From the NCBI RefSeq assembly GCF_015461805.1, contig NZ_JACVZE010000003.1:62001-126000 (forward strand): a DNA stretch of 64,000 bases. The letters run 5' to 3'. Position 1 is the first letter of the stretch, and each line of letters opens with the position of its first letter. A model generated the notes under the pieces. That model saw only the letters and a list, made by a program, of their open reading frames with translations, was not told the origin of the DNA and searched no databases. Shown here in pieces: positions 18,867-27,688 of the stretch. The DNA is from Pseudomonas pisciculturae. Lineage in GTDB: Bacteria; Pseudomonadota; Gammaproteobacteria; Pseudomonadales; Pseudomonadaceae. Position numbers and translations under genes: made by a program.

Positions 18867-20903
18867 ATGTCCAGATTGACTGCTGACTCCCGTTTGGGAT
18901 GTACCCCCGTGCTCGCTGCCCTGTGCGGCGCGCTACTGACCCCCTATGTTCAGGCTGACGAGCACGCCGAGCATGAACTGACCCCCACGGTGATCACTGC
19001 GATTGCCCCTAGCTCGCCGCTGACCGTGGTCACCAACCCCAAGGACCCGCGCCAACCGGTGCCCGCCAGCGACGGCGGCGACTACCTCAAGACCATCCCC
19101 GGCTTCGCCCTGGTGCGCAACGGCGGCACCAACGGCGACCCGGTGCTGCGCGGCATGTTTGGCTCGCGCCTGAATATCCTCACCAATGGCAGCATGATGC
19201 TCGGTGCCTGCCCTGGCCGCATGGACGCGCCCACCTCGTACATTTCCCCGGAAACCTACGACAAACTCACCGTGATCAAAGGCCCGCAAACCGTGCTGTG
19301 GGGCCCAGGCGCATCGGCCGGCACCATCCTGTTCGACCGCGAACCGGAGCACTTCGGTGAGCTGGGCACACGCCTCAACGCCAGTGTGCTGGCCGGTTCC
19401 AACGGGCGCTTCGACAAGGTCATCGACGCCGCCGCCGGAGGCCCATTGGGCTACGTACGGGTGATCGGCAACCAGGCCCACGCCGACGACTATAAAGACG
19501 GCAACAACGACACCGTGGCCTCGCGCTACGACAAGTGGAACGGTGACGTGGCGGTCGGTTTCACCCCCGACACCGACACCCTCCTGGAACTCACCGCCGG
19601 CCGTGGCGATGGCGAGGCGCGCTACGCCGGGCGCGGCATGGATGGCTCGCAGTTCCTGCGTGAAAGCCTGGGGCTGCGGTTCGAAAAATCCAACCTCGGC
19701 GAAGTGCTGGACAAGGTCGAGGCCCAGGTCTACTACAACTACGCCGACCATGTGATGGACAACTACAGCCTGCGCACGCCGTCGGGCACCGGGATGATGG
19801 CCGGGCCGATGGCGTCCAACGTCGACCGCCGTACCCTTGGCGCACGCGTCAAAGCCACCTGGCGCTGGGAAGATGTGCAATTGATCGGCGGCCTGGATGC
19901 CCAGACCAACGAACACCGCCAGCGCAGCAGCATGGGCATCGACACCTACAAGGCATTGCCGCGCACCAAAGACGCCAACTTCCACAACTACGGCGTGTTC
20001 GGCGAACTCACCTGGTACGCCGCCGACCGCGACCGGCTGATCACCGGCGCCCGCCTGGACCGCGCCTCGGCCAAAGACTTCCGGCAAACCAGCGCCACCG
20101 CCGACAAGACCCGGGCCGACACCTTGCCGTCAGGTTTCGTGCGCTATGAGCACGACATCGCCGACACCACCCTCTACGCGGGCCTGGGCCACTCGGAACG
20201 CTTTCCCGACTACTGGGAGCTGTTTTCGCCCAATACCGGCGCAGTCGGTTCGGTCAATGCCTTCGACGGTGTGAAGCCAGAGAAGACCACCCAGCTCGAC
20301 TTCGGCGCGCAGTACAAAGCTGACGACCTCGAAGCCTGGGCCTCGGGCTACATCGGCCGCGTGCAGGACTTCATCCTGTTCGACTACAAGCCCGGGATGA
20401 TGGGCACCACCTCCCAGGCCCGCAACGTCGACGCGCGCATCATGGGCGGCGAACTGGGTGCGGCCTACAAGCTGACGCGCCACTGGAAAACCGACGCCAC
20501 CCTGGCCTACGCCTGGGGCAAAAACAGCAGTGACGGCAAGGCCCTGCCGCAAATGCCGCCACTGGATGCGCGCCTTGGCCTCACCTACAGCGAAGACGAC
20601 TGGAGCGCCGGCGCGCTGTGGCGCGTGGTCGCCGCGCAAAACCGTATCGACCAAAACAAGGGCAACGTGGTCGGCAAAGACTTCGACAGGAGCGGCGGTT
20701 TTGGCGTGTTCTCGCTGAACGCTGCGTACCGCATCAATAAAAACTTCAAGGTCAGCACCGGCGTCGACAACCTGTTCGGCAAAGCCTACGCCGAGCACTT
20801 GAACCTGGCTGGCAACGCCGGCTTCGGCTACCCGGCCAGCGACCCACAGGCCATCAAGGAGCCGGGGCGCACCCTCTGGACTAAAATCGACATGAGTTTC
20901 TAA
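18867..20903 (+). CDS. oprC: TonB-dependent copper receptor OprC
   Basis: Outer-membrane receptor (678 aa) for copper uptake. It has a signal peptide ending near VQADEHAEHE, a plug domain with LRGMFGSRLNIL and the metal-binding ACPGRMDAP loop (Cys115-x3-Met119, the CxxxM ligand pair described in P. aeruginosa OprC), VIKGPQTVLWGPGASAG, and a beta-barrel ending in the terminal Phe (LWTKIDMSF). The ATG at 18867 has GGAA eight bases upstream; ATG 18855 is an alternative. Its genes upstream and the PepSY gene downstream fit a copper locus. Confidence 0.92.
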   Translation: MSRLTADSRLGCTPVLAALCGALLTPYVQADEHAEHELTPTVITAIAPSSPLTVVTNPKDPRQPVPASDGGDYLKTIPGFALVRNGGTNGDPVLRGMFGSRLNILTNGSMMLGACPGRMDAPTSYISPETYDKLTVIKGPQTVLWGPGASAGTILFDREPEHFGELGTRLNASVLAGSNGRFDKVIDAAAGGPLGYVRVIGNQAHADDYKDGNNDTVASRYDKWNGDVAVGFTPDTDTLLELTAGRGDGEARYAGRGMDGSQFLRESLGLRFEKSNLGEVLDKVEAQVYYNYADHVMDNYSLRTPSGTGMMAGPMASNVDRRTLGARVKATWRWEDVQLIGGLDAQTNEHRQRSSMGIDTYKALPRTKDANFHNYGVFGELTWYAADRDRLITGARLDRASAKDFRQTSATADKTRADTLPSGFVRYEHDIADTTLYAGLGHSERFPDYWELFSPNTGAVGSVNAFDGVKPEKTTQLDFGAQYKADDLEAWASGYIGRVQDFILFDYKPGMMGTTSQARNVDARIMGGELGAAYKLTRHWKTDATLAYAWGKNSSDGKALPQMPPLDARLGLTYSEDDWSAGALWRVVAAQNRIDQNKGNVVGKDFDRSGGFGVFSLNAAYRINKNFKVSTGVDNLFGKAYAEHLNLAGNAGFGYPASDPQAIKEPGRTLWTKIDMSF

Positions 20904-20991
20904 AGCACCGCAGTAGGCGTCGGCCTTACCGACAAAGGGGTTGCCTGGCAGCCCCACTTACAAGATCCATCACCTTGCGGAGCACAACCTG

Positions 20992-22374
20992 ATGAGCACT
21001 CAAAAAATCTCGTTCTACAACCTGGCCTGGCGCTGGCATTTTTATGCCGGGCTATTTGTGGCCCCTTTTATGGTGCTGTTGGCGCTGACCGGCATCATCT
21101 ACCTGTTCAAACCCCAGCTTGACCCGCTGATGTACGGCGACCTACTCACCGTGCCGGCCGCCGAGCACGCGCTAAGCGCCGATGAACAACTGGTGCGCGC
21201 CAAGCTGGCCTATCCCCAGGGCGTGGTCAGCCAATACCTGCCCCCGGTCAGCCCCACCCGCAGCGCGCAATTCGTGGTGCACAACGAGGGGCGCGAACTG
21301 ACGGTATTCGTCGACCCCTACCGCGGCACCGTGCTGGGCGAACAGGACGCCAAATACAACCTGCAAGCCATCGCCCGCGCGCTGCACGGCGAATTGATGA
21401 TCGGCACCACCGGCGACCGGCTGATCGAACTCGCCGCCGGTTGGGGCGTGATGCTGGTGGTGTCGGGCCTGTACCTGTGGTGGCCGCGCGGCAAGTCGTC
21501 GGCCGGGGTGCTGTGGCCACGCTTGAGCAGTCGTGGCCGGGTGTTCTGGCGCGACCTGCATGCAGTCACCGGCTTCTGGGGTGCGGGTCTGTTGCTGGTC
21601 ATGCTGCTCAGCGGCATGACCTGGACCGGTTTCTGGGGTAAGCAATACGCCGAACTGTGGAATAAATTCCCTGCCGCGATGTGGACCGACGTGCCGAAGT
21701 CGGACCAGCAGGCGGGTGCACTCAATAGCGCCCATCAACAGACCGTGCCCTGGGCCATGGAAAACACGCCGATGCCCGTGTCCGGCGCCCACGCCGAACA
21801 CATGAACCATGGCGCGATGCACTCAGGCCCTGCCGCGCCAACCGTACGCCTGCAACAGGTGGTCGACCTGGCCACCTCGCGCAAGGTCGAGCCCGGCTAC
21901 AGCATCACCTTCCCCACCACCGCCGAGGGCGTTTTCACCATCGCGGTGTTCGCCGACGACCCTCGCAATGACGCCACCCTGCATGTGGACCAATACACCG
22001 GCAAAGTACTGGCCGATGTGCGCTGGGAGCACTACAACCTCGTCGCACGCGCCACCGAAACCGGCGTGATGCTGCACGAAGGCAAGATGTTCGGCTGGGT
22101 CAACCAACTGATCGTATTGCTGATCTGCCTGATGATCCTGCTCAGCGCCGTCAGCGGTGTGGTGATCTGGTGGAAGCGTCGCCCGCAAGGCGGCCTTGGC
22201 GTTCCGCCGTTGCGCCATGACCTGCCGAAGTGGAAAACCGCGATGGTGATCATGCTCGCACTGGCGATCATTTTCCCGTTGGTGGGCGCTTCATTGATCG
22301 CGGTGTGGGCCTTGGATCGCCTGATCCTGTCGCGCTTTTTTGCGCAACATGAATCCGCCTCAGGTTCGGCATGA
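20992..22374 (+). CDS. PepSY-associated membrane protein (PiuB-like)
   Basis: Inner-membrane protein of 460 aa with four main helices: FYAGLFVAPFMVLLALTGII near residue 20, one near 150-170 (GVMLVVSGLYLWWPRG), one near 200 (GAGLLLVMLLSGMTWTGFW), and two at the C-terminus. Two PepSY-type periplasmic domains lie between them. A His/Met-rich stretch (HAEHMNHGAMHSG) near residue 265 suggests copper contact. Related proteins are thought to act as reductases in metal uptake; here this would follow OprC import, as inference. The start at 20992 has GGAG nine bases upstream. Confidence 0.85.
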   Translation: MSTQKISFYNLAWRWHFYAGLFVAPFMVLLALTGIIYLFKPQLDPLMYGDLLTVPAAEHALSADEQLVRAKLAYPQGVVSQYLPPVSPTRSAQFVVHNEGRELTVFVDPYRGTVLGEQDAKYNLQAIARALHGELMIGTTGDRLIELAAGWGVMLVVSGLYLWWPRGKSSAGVLWPRLSSRGRVFWRDLHAVTGFWGAGLLLVMLLSGMTWTGFWGKQYAELWNKFPAAMWTDVPKSDQQAGALNSAHQQTVPWAMENTPMPVSGAHAEHMNHGAMHSGPAAPTVRLQQVVDLATSRKVEPGYSITFPTTAEGVFTIAVFADDPRNDATLHVDQYTGKVLADVRWEHYNLVARATETGVMLHEGKMFGWVNQLIVLLICLMILLSAVSGVVIWWKRRPQGGLGVPPLRHDLPKWKTAMVIMLALAIIFPLVGASLIAVWALDRLILSRFFAQHESASGSA

Positions 22375-22439
22375 ACCCGGCGAGATGCCCGACACAGAGC
22401 ACTTCTGTAGCCTTGCGCGACTTTTGTCCCGCAGCGAAT

Positions 22440-22460
22440 AAGTGTTAACTTATAACACTT
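22440..22460. promoter_or_regulatory. Zur-like palindrome upstream of the TonB-dependent receptor
   Basis: Perfect 8-bp arms AAGTGTTA and TAACACTT with spacer ACTTA, 63 bases upstream of the receptor start. The inner geometry TGTTA-N5-TAACA equals that of published gamma-proteobacterial Zur boxes as I remember them. It overlaps an AT-rich segment (TTATAAC) that could be the -10 region. The homologous P. aeruginosa cluster PA2911-PA2914 is reported to respond to zinc shortage. Confidence 0.55.
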
Positions 22461-22471
22461 ACTGCGTTATT

Positions 22472-22500
22472 GTTGCCCGCCGCGCCGAGCGGCGGGCAAC
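22472..22500 (+). other. Perfect 12-bp GC-rich stem-loop in the receptor leader
   Basis: GTTGCCCGCCGC and GCGGCGGGCAAC pair perfectly around a GCCGA loop. The stem ends 23 bases before the receptor ATG and lies downstream of the putative operator, so it should be in the mRNA leader. No T-run follows. Confidence 0.7.
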
Positions 22501-22523
22501 CCTCCAAGAAGACTGACCGACCC

Positions 22524-24632
22524 ATGACCAAGTACCTTGCGTGCGGGCTGTGCCTGCTCGCCCTGCATAACAGCGCCCAGGCCCTGACCCTGCCCGCCAG
22601 CGCCGTCAACGCGACAGCGGTAGACGACGAACACGTCGACCCCAAGACCCCGACCACCGCCGGCTCACGTCTAAATCTCACAGCCCTGCAAACCCCGGGC
22701 AGCGTCGAAAGCCAGACCGGCACGCAGATTCGCGAACGCGGCGACGCCAGCGTGCAGGACGCCATCTCCCGCGCCACCGGCATCAGCCGCACCGGCACAC
22801 CCGGCGATGGCGGCACCTCACTGTCGGCCCGTGGCTTTACCGGCCAGGGTTCGGTGATGCAGTTGTACGACGGCAACCGCATGTACATGGGCATGGGCAC
22901 CTCGACCTTCCCGGTAGACACCTGGTCGGTGGAGCGGGTGGACGTACTGCGCGGCCCCGCCTCGGTGCTGTACGGTGAAGGTGCCACGGGTGCGGTGATC
23001 AACACCGTGCCGAAAAAGCCGTTTGAAGGCGAGATCGAAAACCACATCCGCCTGGGCTACGGCTCTTACGATCGCCAGCAACAAGCCCTGGACAGCGGCG
23101 GTTCGCTGACCGACACCCTGAGCTATCGCCTGAACCTCAACCGCCTGCGCAGCAACGGTTTTATCGACCATGGCGACTCCAGCAGCGACTTCGTCAGCGG
23201 CGCGCTGCGCTGGCAGGCGGCAGACAACCTGAGTTTTACCCTGGCCAGCGACTACGGCGACCAACGCCCGCAGAACTACTTCGGCACGCCGCTGATCAAC
23301 GGCCAATTGCATAAAGGCCTGCGGGACAAAAACTACAACGTCAGCAACGACACCCAGCACTACAACGACCAGTGGACGCACCTGAGCAGCGAGTGGCAGT
23401 TGAGCGACAACGTCAGCGCCACCAACGAGCTGTACTACCTGAAAAACCAGCGTCGCTGGCAAAACGCCGAGAACTATAATTTCACCAACGGCCAGCTCAC
23501 CCGCAGTGGCAACTACGCCATCAAGCACAATCAGGAGCAGGTGGGCGACCGTCAGACGTTCACCTTCAAGCACAGCCTGTTCGGCCTCGACAGCCAGACC
23601 GTGGCCGGCGTGGAATACAACCGTATTCGCTTTCGCCTGGCCAGTAACTCGCCGTTTACCGACAGCTTCAGCGACGGCCAAGCCATCGACGTGAACCACC
23701 CGGCAGCCGGGCAGTTTGCGAGCAACGACCCGTTCAAGCCGCTGTTCGCGACGACCACCAAAACCGTTGCTGCCTTCGCTGAAAACCGTCTGCAACTCAC
23801 CGACAAGTTGGCACTGGTGACCGGTATCCGCCGTGACTACGCCCACGTCGAGCGCGATGATCTACGCGATGGCAGCCAGGCTGACAAAACCCTCACCGGC
23901 AATAACTGGAAGGCCGGGCTGGTGTATGCGATCACACCAGACATCTCTATCTATGGTCAGCAAGCCACCAGTACCGATGGGGTCGGCGGCTTGATTTCCT
24001 TGAGCCAGGGCCAGCAACAATTCGACCTGTCCACCGCCAAGCAGACCGAAATCGGCATCAAGCAAACCTTCTGGGACCAGCGCGGTGAATGGACCCTGGC
24101 CGCCTACCACATCGTCAAAAAGAAACTGCTCACCGACGTACCCGGCAACCCGGACCTCAAGCAGCAAGTCGGCCAGCAATCCTCCCGTGGCCTGGAAGCA
24201 AGCCTTGATCTGCAACTGCCACACGCCTGGCAGCTGCAAGCCAACGCGGCCATCGTGCATGCGCAGTACGACGACTTCGATCAGGCGGTGAACGGCGTAC
24301 AGGTCTCCCGCGACGGCAACCGCCCGGTGGATGTACCGCGCCGCACCGCCAACCTGTGGTTGAGCAAGGCGGTGACCGACGACATCCGCGCCGGTGCCGG
24401 GGTGCGTTATGTGGATGCGCGATACGCCGACATGGCCAATCAGAACGAGCTGCCGAGCTACACGGTAGTGGATGCCACGGTGTCGTGGAAAGCCATGCGC
24501 AATACCACCCTGGGCCTGCAGTTGAATAACCTGTTTGATCGCACCTATGCCGTCAGCCAATACAATGACGGCCAACAGTGGATTCTGGGCGAACCGCGCT
24601 CGTTCTTCGTCACGGCGGACTACACCTTCTAA
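22524..24632 (+). CDS. TonB-dependent outer-membrane receptor (zinc-linked family, substrate unknown)
   Basis: A 702-aa outer-membrane receptor of the siderophore-receptor type. A signal peptide ends at about AQA (residue 20). The plug contains VQDAISRATGISRTG, SLSARGFTGQGSVMQLYDGN, and VDVLRGPASVLYGEGATGAVIN. The barrel ends in FFVTADYTF with terminal Phe. Gene order (receptor, ATPase, binding protein, permease) and location next to cobalamin genes match P. aeruginosa PA2911-PA2914. The substrate may be a zinc chelate; a cobalt or corrinoid substrate is also conceivable given the cobalamin genes nearby. The ATG at 22524 follows AAGAAGA. Confidence 0.88.
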   Translation: MTKYLACGLCLLALHNSAQALTLPASAVNATAVDDEHVDPKTPTTAGSRLNLTALQTPGSVESQTGTQIRERGDASVQDAISRATGISRTGTPGDGGTSLSARGFTGQGSVMQLYDGNRMYMGMGTSTFPVDTWSVERVDVLRGPASVLYGEGATGAVINTVPKKPFEGEIENHIRLGYGSYDRQQQALDSGGSLTDTLSYRLNLNRLRSNGFIDHGDSSSDFVSGALRWQAADNLSFTLASDYGDQRPQNYFGTPLINGQLHKGLRDKNYNVSNDTQHYNDQWTHLSSEWQLSDNVSATNELYYLKNQRRWQNAENYNFTNGQLTRSGNYAIKHNQEQVGDRQTFTFKHSLFGLDSQTVAGVEYNRIRFRLASNSPFTDSFSDGQAIDVNHPAAGQFASNDPFKPLFATTTKTVAAFAENRLQLTDKLALVTGIRRDYAHVERDDLRDGSQADKTLTGNNWKAGLVYAITPDISIYGQQATSTDGVGGLISLSQGQQQFDLSTAKQTEIGIKQTFWDQRGEWTLAAYHIVKKKLLTDVPGNPDLKQQVGQQSSRGLEASLDLQLPHAWQLQANAAIVHAQYDDFDQAVNGVQVSRDGNRPVDVPRRTANLWLSKAVTDDIRAGAGVRYVDARYADMANQNELPSYTVVDATVSWKAMRNTTLGLQLNNLFDRTYAVSQYNDGQQWILGEPRSFFVTADYTF

Positions 24633-24650
24633 CCACACTCAACACCGTTC

Positions 24651-24745
24651 AAATGTGGGAGGGGGCTTGCTCCCGATGGCGGATTACCTGTGCAGGATGT
24701 GTTGACTGACACACTGCTATCGGGAGCAAGCCCCCTCCCACATTT
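24651..24745. repeat. REP doublet between the receptor and its ABC genes
   Basis: AAATGTGGGAGGGGGCTTGC and its reverse complement face each other over 95 bases. It separates the receptor stop from the ATPase start by 139 bases, so it may uncouple expression of the outer-membrane receptor from the inner-membrane importer. Confidence 0.93.
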
Positions 24746-24771
24746 GGACTGTGTTGGACTTGAGAGAAACG

Positions 24772-25554
24772 ATGACATCGCTAAGCCTCACCGACCTCAA
24801 CTGGTCCCCAACCAGCCACTGCCATCACCAGTTCCACCTGCGTGACGCCAGCCTGCAAGTCGGTGCGGGGGAATTCGTCGGCCTGATCGGCCCCAATGGC
24901 AGCGGCAAGACCAGCCTGCTGCGTTGCGCGTATCGGTTCACTAAACCGGCACAGGGTGACGTGCTGCTCGAACATCAAAACGTGTGGAAACAGAGTGCCA
25001 AGTGGTGCGCCCAACGCATCGCCGTGGTGCTCCAGGAATTTCCCGACGCCTTCGGCCTGCGCGTAGACGAAGTGGTCGCCATGGGCCGCACACCCCACAA
25101 GGGTTTGTTCGATGGCGACACGTTACGCGACAGACAGCTGGTGCAAACCGCCTTGGAGTCGGTGGGCATGCAGGGCTTTGAAGACCACGCCTTCGCCACG
25201 CTCTCCGGCGGTGAAAAGCAACGCGTGATCCTGGCTCGCGCCCTGGCCCAGCAGCCTCAATTGCTGATCCTCGACGAACCCACCAACCATCTCGACCCGC
25301 GCTATCAGCTTGAACTGCTCAGGCGGGTCAAGCGCCTGAACATCGGCACCCTGGCCAGCATTCACGACCTCAACCTGGCGGCTGCATTTTGTGATCGCCT
25401 CTACGTGATCAACCACGGGCGCATCGTCGCCTGCGGCACGCCCCATCAAGTGCTGACGGTCGAGTTGCTGCGCGATGTGTTTGGCGTCGAGGCCTTGATA
25501 GACACCCACCCCCTGTCCGGCTACCCCCGAATCACCTGGATAACCCAACCATGA
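24772..25554 (+). CDS. ABC transporter ATP-binding protein (FecE type)
   Basis: A 260-aa ATPase of the iron-chelate/vitamin B12 importer class. Walker A is GPNGSGKTS, the Q-loop is in VVLQEFPDAFGLRVDEVVAMG, the signature is LSGGEKQRV, Walker B is LLILDEPTNHLDPR, and the H-loop is in ASIHDLNLA. The ATG at 24772 is preceded by GAGAGAAAC. Its stop overlaps the binding-protein start by four bases, and that gene in turn overlaps the permease gene, so the three form one transcriptional and translational unit. Confidence 0.93.
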   Translation: MTSLSLTDLNWSPTSHCHHQFHLRDASLQVGAGEFVGLIGPNGSGKTSLLRCAYRFTKPAQGDVLLEHQNVWKQSAKWCAQRIAVVLQEFPDAFGLRVDEVVAMGRTPHKGLFDGDTLRDRQLVQTALESVGMQGFEDHAFATLSGGEKQRVILARALAQQPQLLILDEPTNHLDPRYQLELLRRVKRLNIGTLASIHDLNLAAAFCDRLYVINHGRIVACGTPHQVLTVELLRDVFGVEALIDTHPLSGYPRITWITQP

Positions 25555-26498
25555 TCCTGCGCGCTTTACTGTCCCTCACCGTGCTGTTCGGTACGGCCCA
25601 AGCCTTCGCTGAAGCCACCCATTACCCGCTGACGATCAAAAGTTGCAACCGCAACGTGACCTTCCAGCAAGCACCGCAACACGCGGTCAGCCACGACATC
25701 AACATGACCCAGATGATGCTCGCCCTGGGCCTCAAGCCGCGCATGGTCGGCTACAGCGGGGTGACCGGGTGGAAGTCGGTCACCCCGCAAATGGCCGAGA
25801 CGCTGGACGGCCTGCCGGAACTGGCGAGCAAATACCCCTCGGTGGAAACCCTGCTCAATGCCAATGTGGATTTTTTCTTCGCCGGCTGGGACTACGGCAT
25901 GCGCGTGGGCGGCGACCTCACGCCGAGCACCCTGCAACCGCTGGGTATCAATGTGTATGAGCTGACCGAATCCTGCGCCTTCGTGATGAAGCGCCCGGCC
26001 GCGACGTTGGAAGACACCTATAACGACCTGCGCAACCTGGGCAAGATCTTCGACGTGCAAGACCGCGCCAATACCCTGATCGCGCAGATGCAGGCACAGG
26101 TCGGCGAGGTGCAAAAAGACCTGCCTGCCGACAAACCGCGCGTGTTCCTCTATGACAGTGGCGAAGACCGCGCCATGACGTCCGGCCGCCTGGACATGCC
26201 CCAGGCGCTGATCGAGGCGGCGGGTGGGCGCAATATCCTCGATGACATTGACGCCAGCTGGACCCGCGTTAACTGGGAGACCGTGGTAGAGCGCAACCCG
26301 CAGGTGATCGTGATCGTCGACTACAGCGAAATCACCGCCGAACAAAAGCAGGCCTTTTTAATGAATAACCCGGCGCTGCAAGCCGTAGACGCCATCAGGA
26401 ATCAGCGCTTTATCGTGATTCCCTATGTGCAAGCCACGCCGGGTATCGATAACGTGCTGGCCGTCGAGACCTTGGCCAAGGGGTTCCACGGCGAATGA
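25551..26498 (+). CDS. Periplasmic substrate-binding protein (FecB type)
   Basis: A 315-aa binding protein with a signal peptide ending at AQAFA (about residue 21). It has the two-lobed metal-chelate binding fold: AVSHDINMTQMMLALGLKPRMVGYSG in the first lobe (key residues H, N, M), a long linking helix around 150-185, and VNWETVVERNPQVIVIVDY in the second lobe. His, Met and Cys residues near the cleft (SHDINMTQMM, ESCAF) could contact metal, but the ligand is unknown. ATGA overlaps occur on both sides. Confidence 0.9.
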   Translation: MILRALLSLTVLFGTAQAFAEATHYPLTIKSCNRNVTFQQAPQHAVSHDINMTQMMLALGLKPRMVGYSGVTGWKSVTPQMAETLDGLPELASKYPSVETLLNANVDFFFAGWDYGMRVGGDLTPSTLQPLGINVYELTESCAFVMKRPAATLEDTYNDLRNLGKIFDVQDRANTLIAQMQAQVGEVQKDLPADKPRVFLYDSGEDRAMTSGRLDMPQALIEAAGGRNILDDIDASWTRVNWETVVERNPQVIVIVDYSEITAEQKQAFLMNNPALQAVDAIRNQRFIVIPYVQATPGIDNVLAVETLAKGFHGE

Positions 26499-27505
26499 TG
26501 ACTCGTCGCTACGCCTTGTTGCTTACCGCGTTGGCGGCGGTGTTGCTGGTGTCTTGCATCATCTCCCTGGGGTTTGGCCCGGCGCGGGTGCCGGTCGAGG
26601 TGGTGTGGCGCATCGTAGCGTACAAGGCCTTCGGCGTCGGCGAGGTCAATTGGTCGGCGGGGCAGGAACACATCGTCTGGCTGATCCGCGTGCCGCGCAT
26701 GCTGCTCGGCGCCTTGGTTGGGGCTGGGTTGGCGTTGATCGGGGCGGTGTTGCAGGCCGTCACGCGCAACCCGCTGGCCGACCCGCACTTGCTGGGCGTG
26801 ACCTCCGGCGCCACGCTGGGCGCAGTGGTCGTGGTGCTGCATGTGGGTGAAGTGATCGGCCTGCTGACCTTGCCTATCGCTGCGTTTATCGGCGCATTGG
26901 CGAGCATGCTGGTGGTCTTGGCGGTCGCCAGTCGCAATGGCCGCCTGGAGAGTGATCGCTTGCTGTTGTGCGGGGTGGCGGTGTCATTTGTGATGATGGC
27001 CGCCGCCAATCTTTTACTGTTTATGGGCGACCACCGCGCCGCCTCGGCGGTGATGTTCTGGATGCTCGGCGGCCTGGGCCTGGCGCGCTGGGAACTGCTA
27101 GCCATCCCCGCCGCCACGGTCGTGTTGGGGCTGTTGGTATTGCTAGGCATGGCGCGCCCGCTCAACGCCTTGATGGCCGGTGAGCAGACCGCCGTGACCC
27201 TGGGCCTTAACGCACGCACCGTGCGCTTGAAGGTGTTTGTGGTGGCGTCATTGATGACCGGCGTGCTGGTCTCGATCAGCGGCTCCATCGGCTTTGTCGG
27301 GCTGATGATCCCGCACATTGCCCGACGCCTGGTGGGCGCCGAGCATCGACGGTTGCTGCCGGTGTGCGGGGTGCTGGGCAGTCTGTTTCTGGTGTGGGTG
27401 GATGTGGCGGCGCGCACCCTGATCGCCCCCGAAGACCTGCCCATCGGCGTCGCCACGGCGGCGATTGGCGGGTTGTTTTTTATCGGTTTGATGCGCAAAC
27501 ACTGA
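26495..27505 (+). CDS. ABC transporter permease (FecCD family)
   Basis: A 336-aa inner-membrane permease with about nine to ten helices. Family motifs are WLIRVPRMLLGALVGAGLAL, GAVLQAVTRNPLADPHLLGV, GLNARTVRLK and the coupling-helix region GFVGLMIPHIARRLVG. It completes the receptor-ATPase-binding protein-permease set. The start is the first of two ATG codons at 26495, overlapping the previous stop. Confidence 0.94.
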   Translation: MMTRRYALLLTALAAVLLVSCIISLGFGPARVPVEVVWRIVAYKAFGVGEVNWSAGQEHIVWLIRVPRMLLGALVGAGLALIGAVLQAVTRNPLADPHLLGVTSGATLGAVVVVLHVGEVIGLLTLPIAAFIGALASMLVVLAVASRNGRLESDRLLLCGVAVSFVMMAAANLLLFMGDHRAASAVMFWMLGGLGLARWELLAIPAATVVLGLLVLLGMARPLNALMAGEQTAVTLGLNARTVRLKVFVVASLMTGVLVSISGSIGFVGLMIPHIARRLVGAEHRRLLPVCGVLGSLFLVWVDVAARTLIAPEDLPIGVATAAIGGLFFIGLMRKH

Positions 27506-27506
27506 A

Positions 27507-27525
27507 TGCGCCCCGTTGTGGCGCA
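27507..27525 (+). terminator. Hairpin directly after the permease gene
   Basis: TGCGCC and GGCGCA pair perfectly around CCGTTGT, starting two bases after the permease stop. There is no T-run, so it is only a possible terminator. A second imperfect dyad, GGCGCC-N7-GGTGCG, follows at 27549-27567. Confidence 0.35.
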
Positions 27526-27620
27526 CCCCCCTGCACTCAAGCGCCTCCGGCGCCATTTGATGGTGCGCCTCACTACCCACGCGCGCGGCCGACGCGACGG
27601 TTTCATGCCTTTGTGCGACT

Positions 27621-27637
27621 AGGCACAGCCCTTGCAA
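27621..27637 (+). promoter_or_regulatory. Sigma-54 promoter of the urt operon
   Basis: AGGCACAGCCCTTGCAA matches the -24/-12 consensus TGGCAC-N5-TTGC: the GG at 27622-27623 and GC at 27634-27635 are exactly ten bases apart. It lies 52 bases before the urtA start. This implies RpoN control, most likely with the nitrogen activator NtrC. Confidence 0.75.
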
Positions 27638-27688
27638 ACCCTCTTGTATCTGTCCAATAACAACACTTGGGTTCTCGGAGATCGCACC

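Noticed and set aside
27507..27567. Two dyads before urtA as NtrC sites
   Set aside because: Both have a 7-base spacer where NtrC sites have five, so I did not call them; the first may be only a hairpin after the permease gene.
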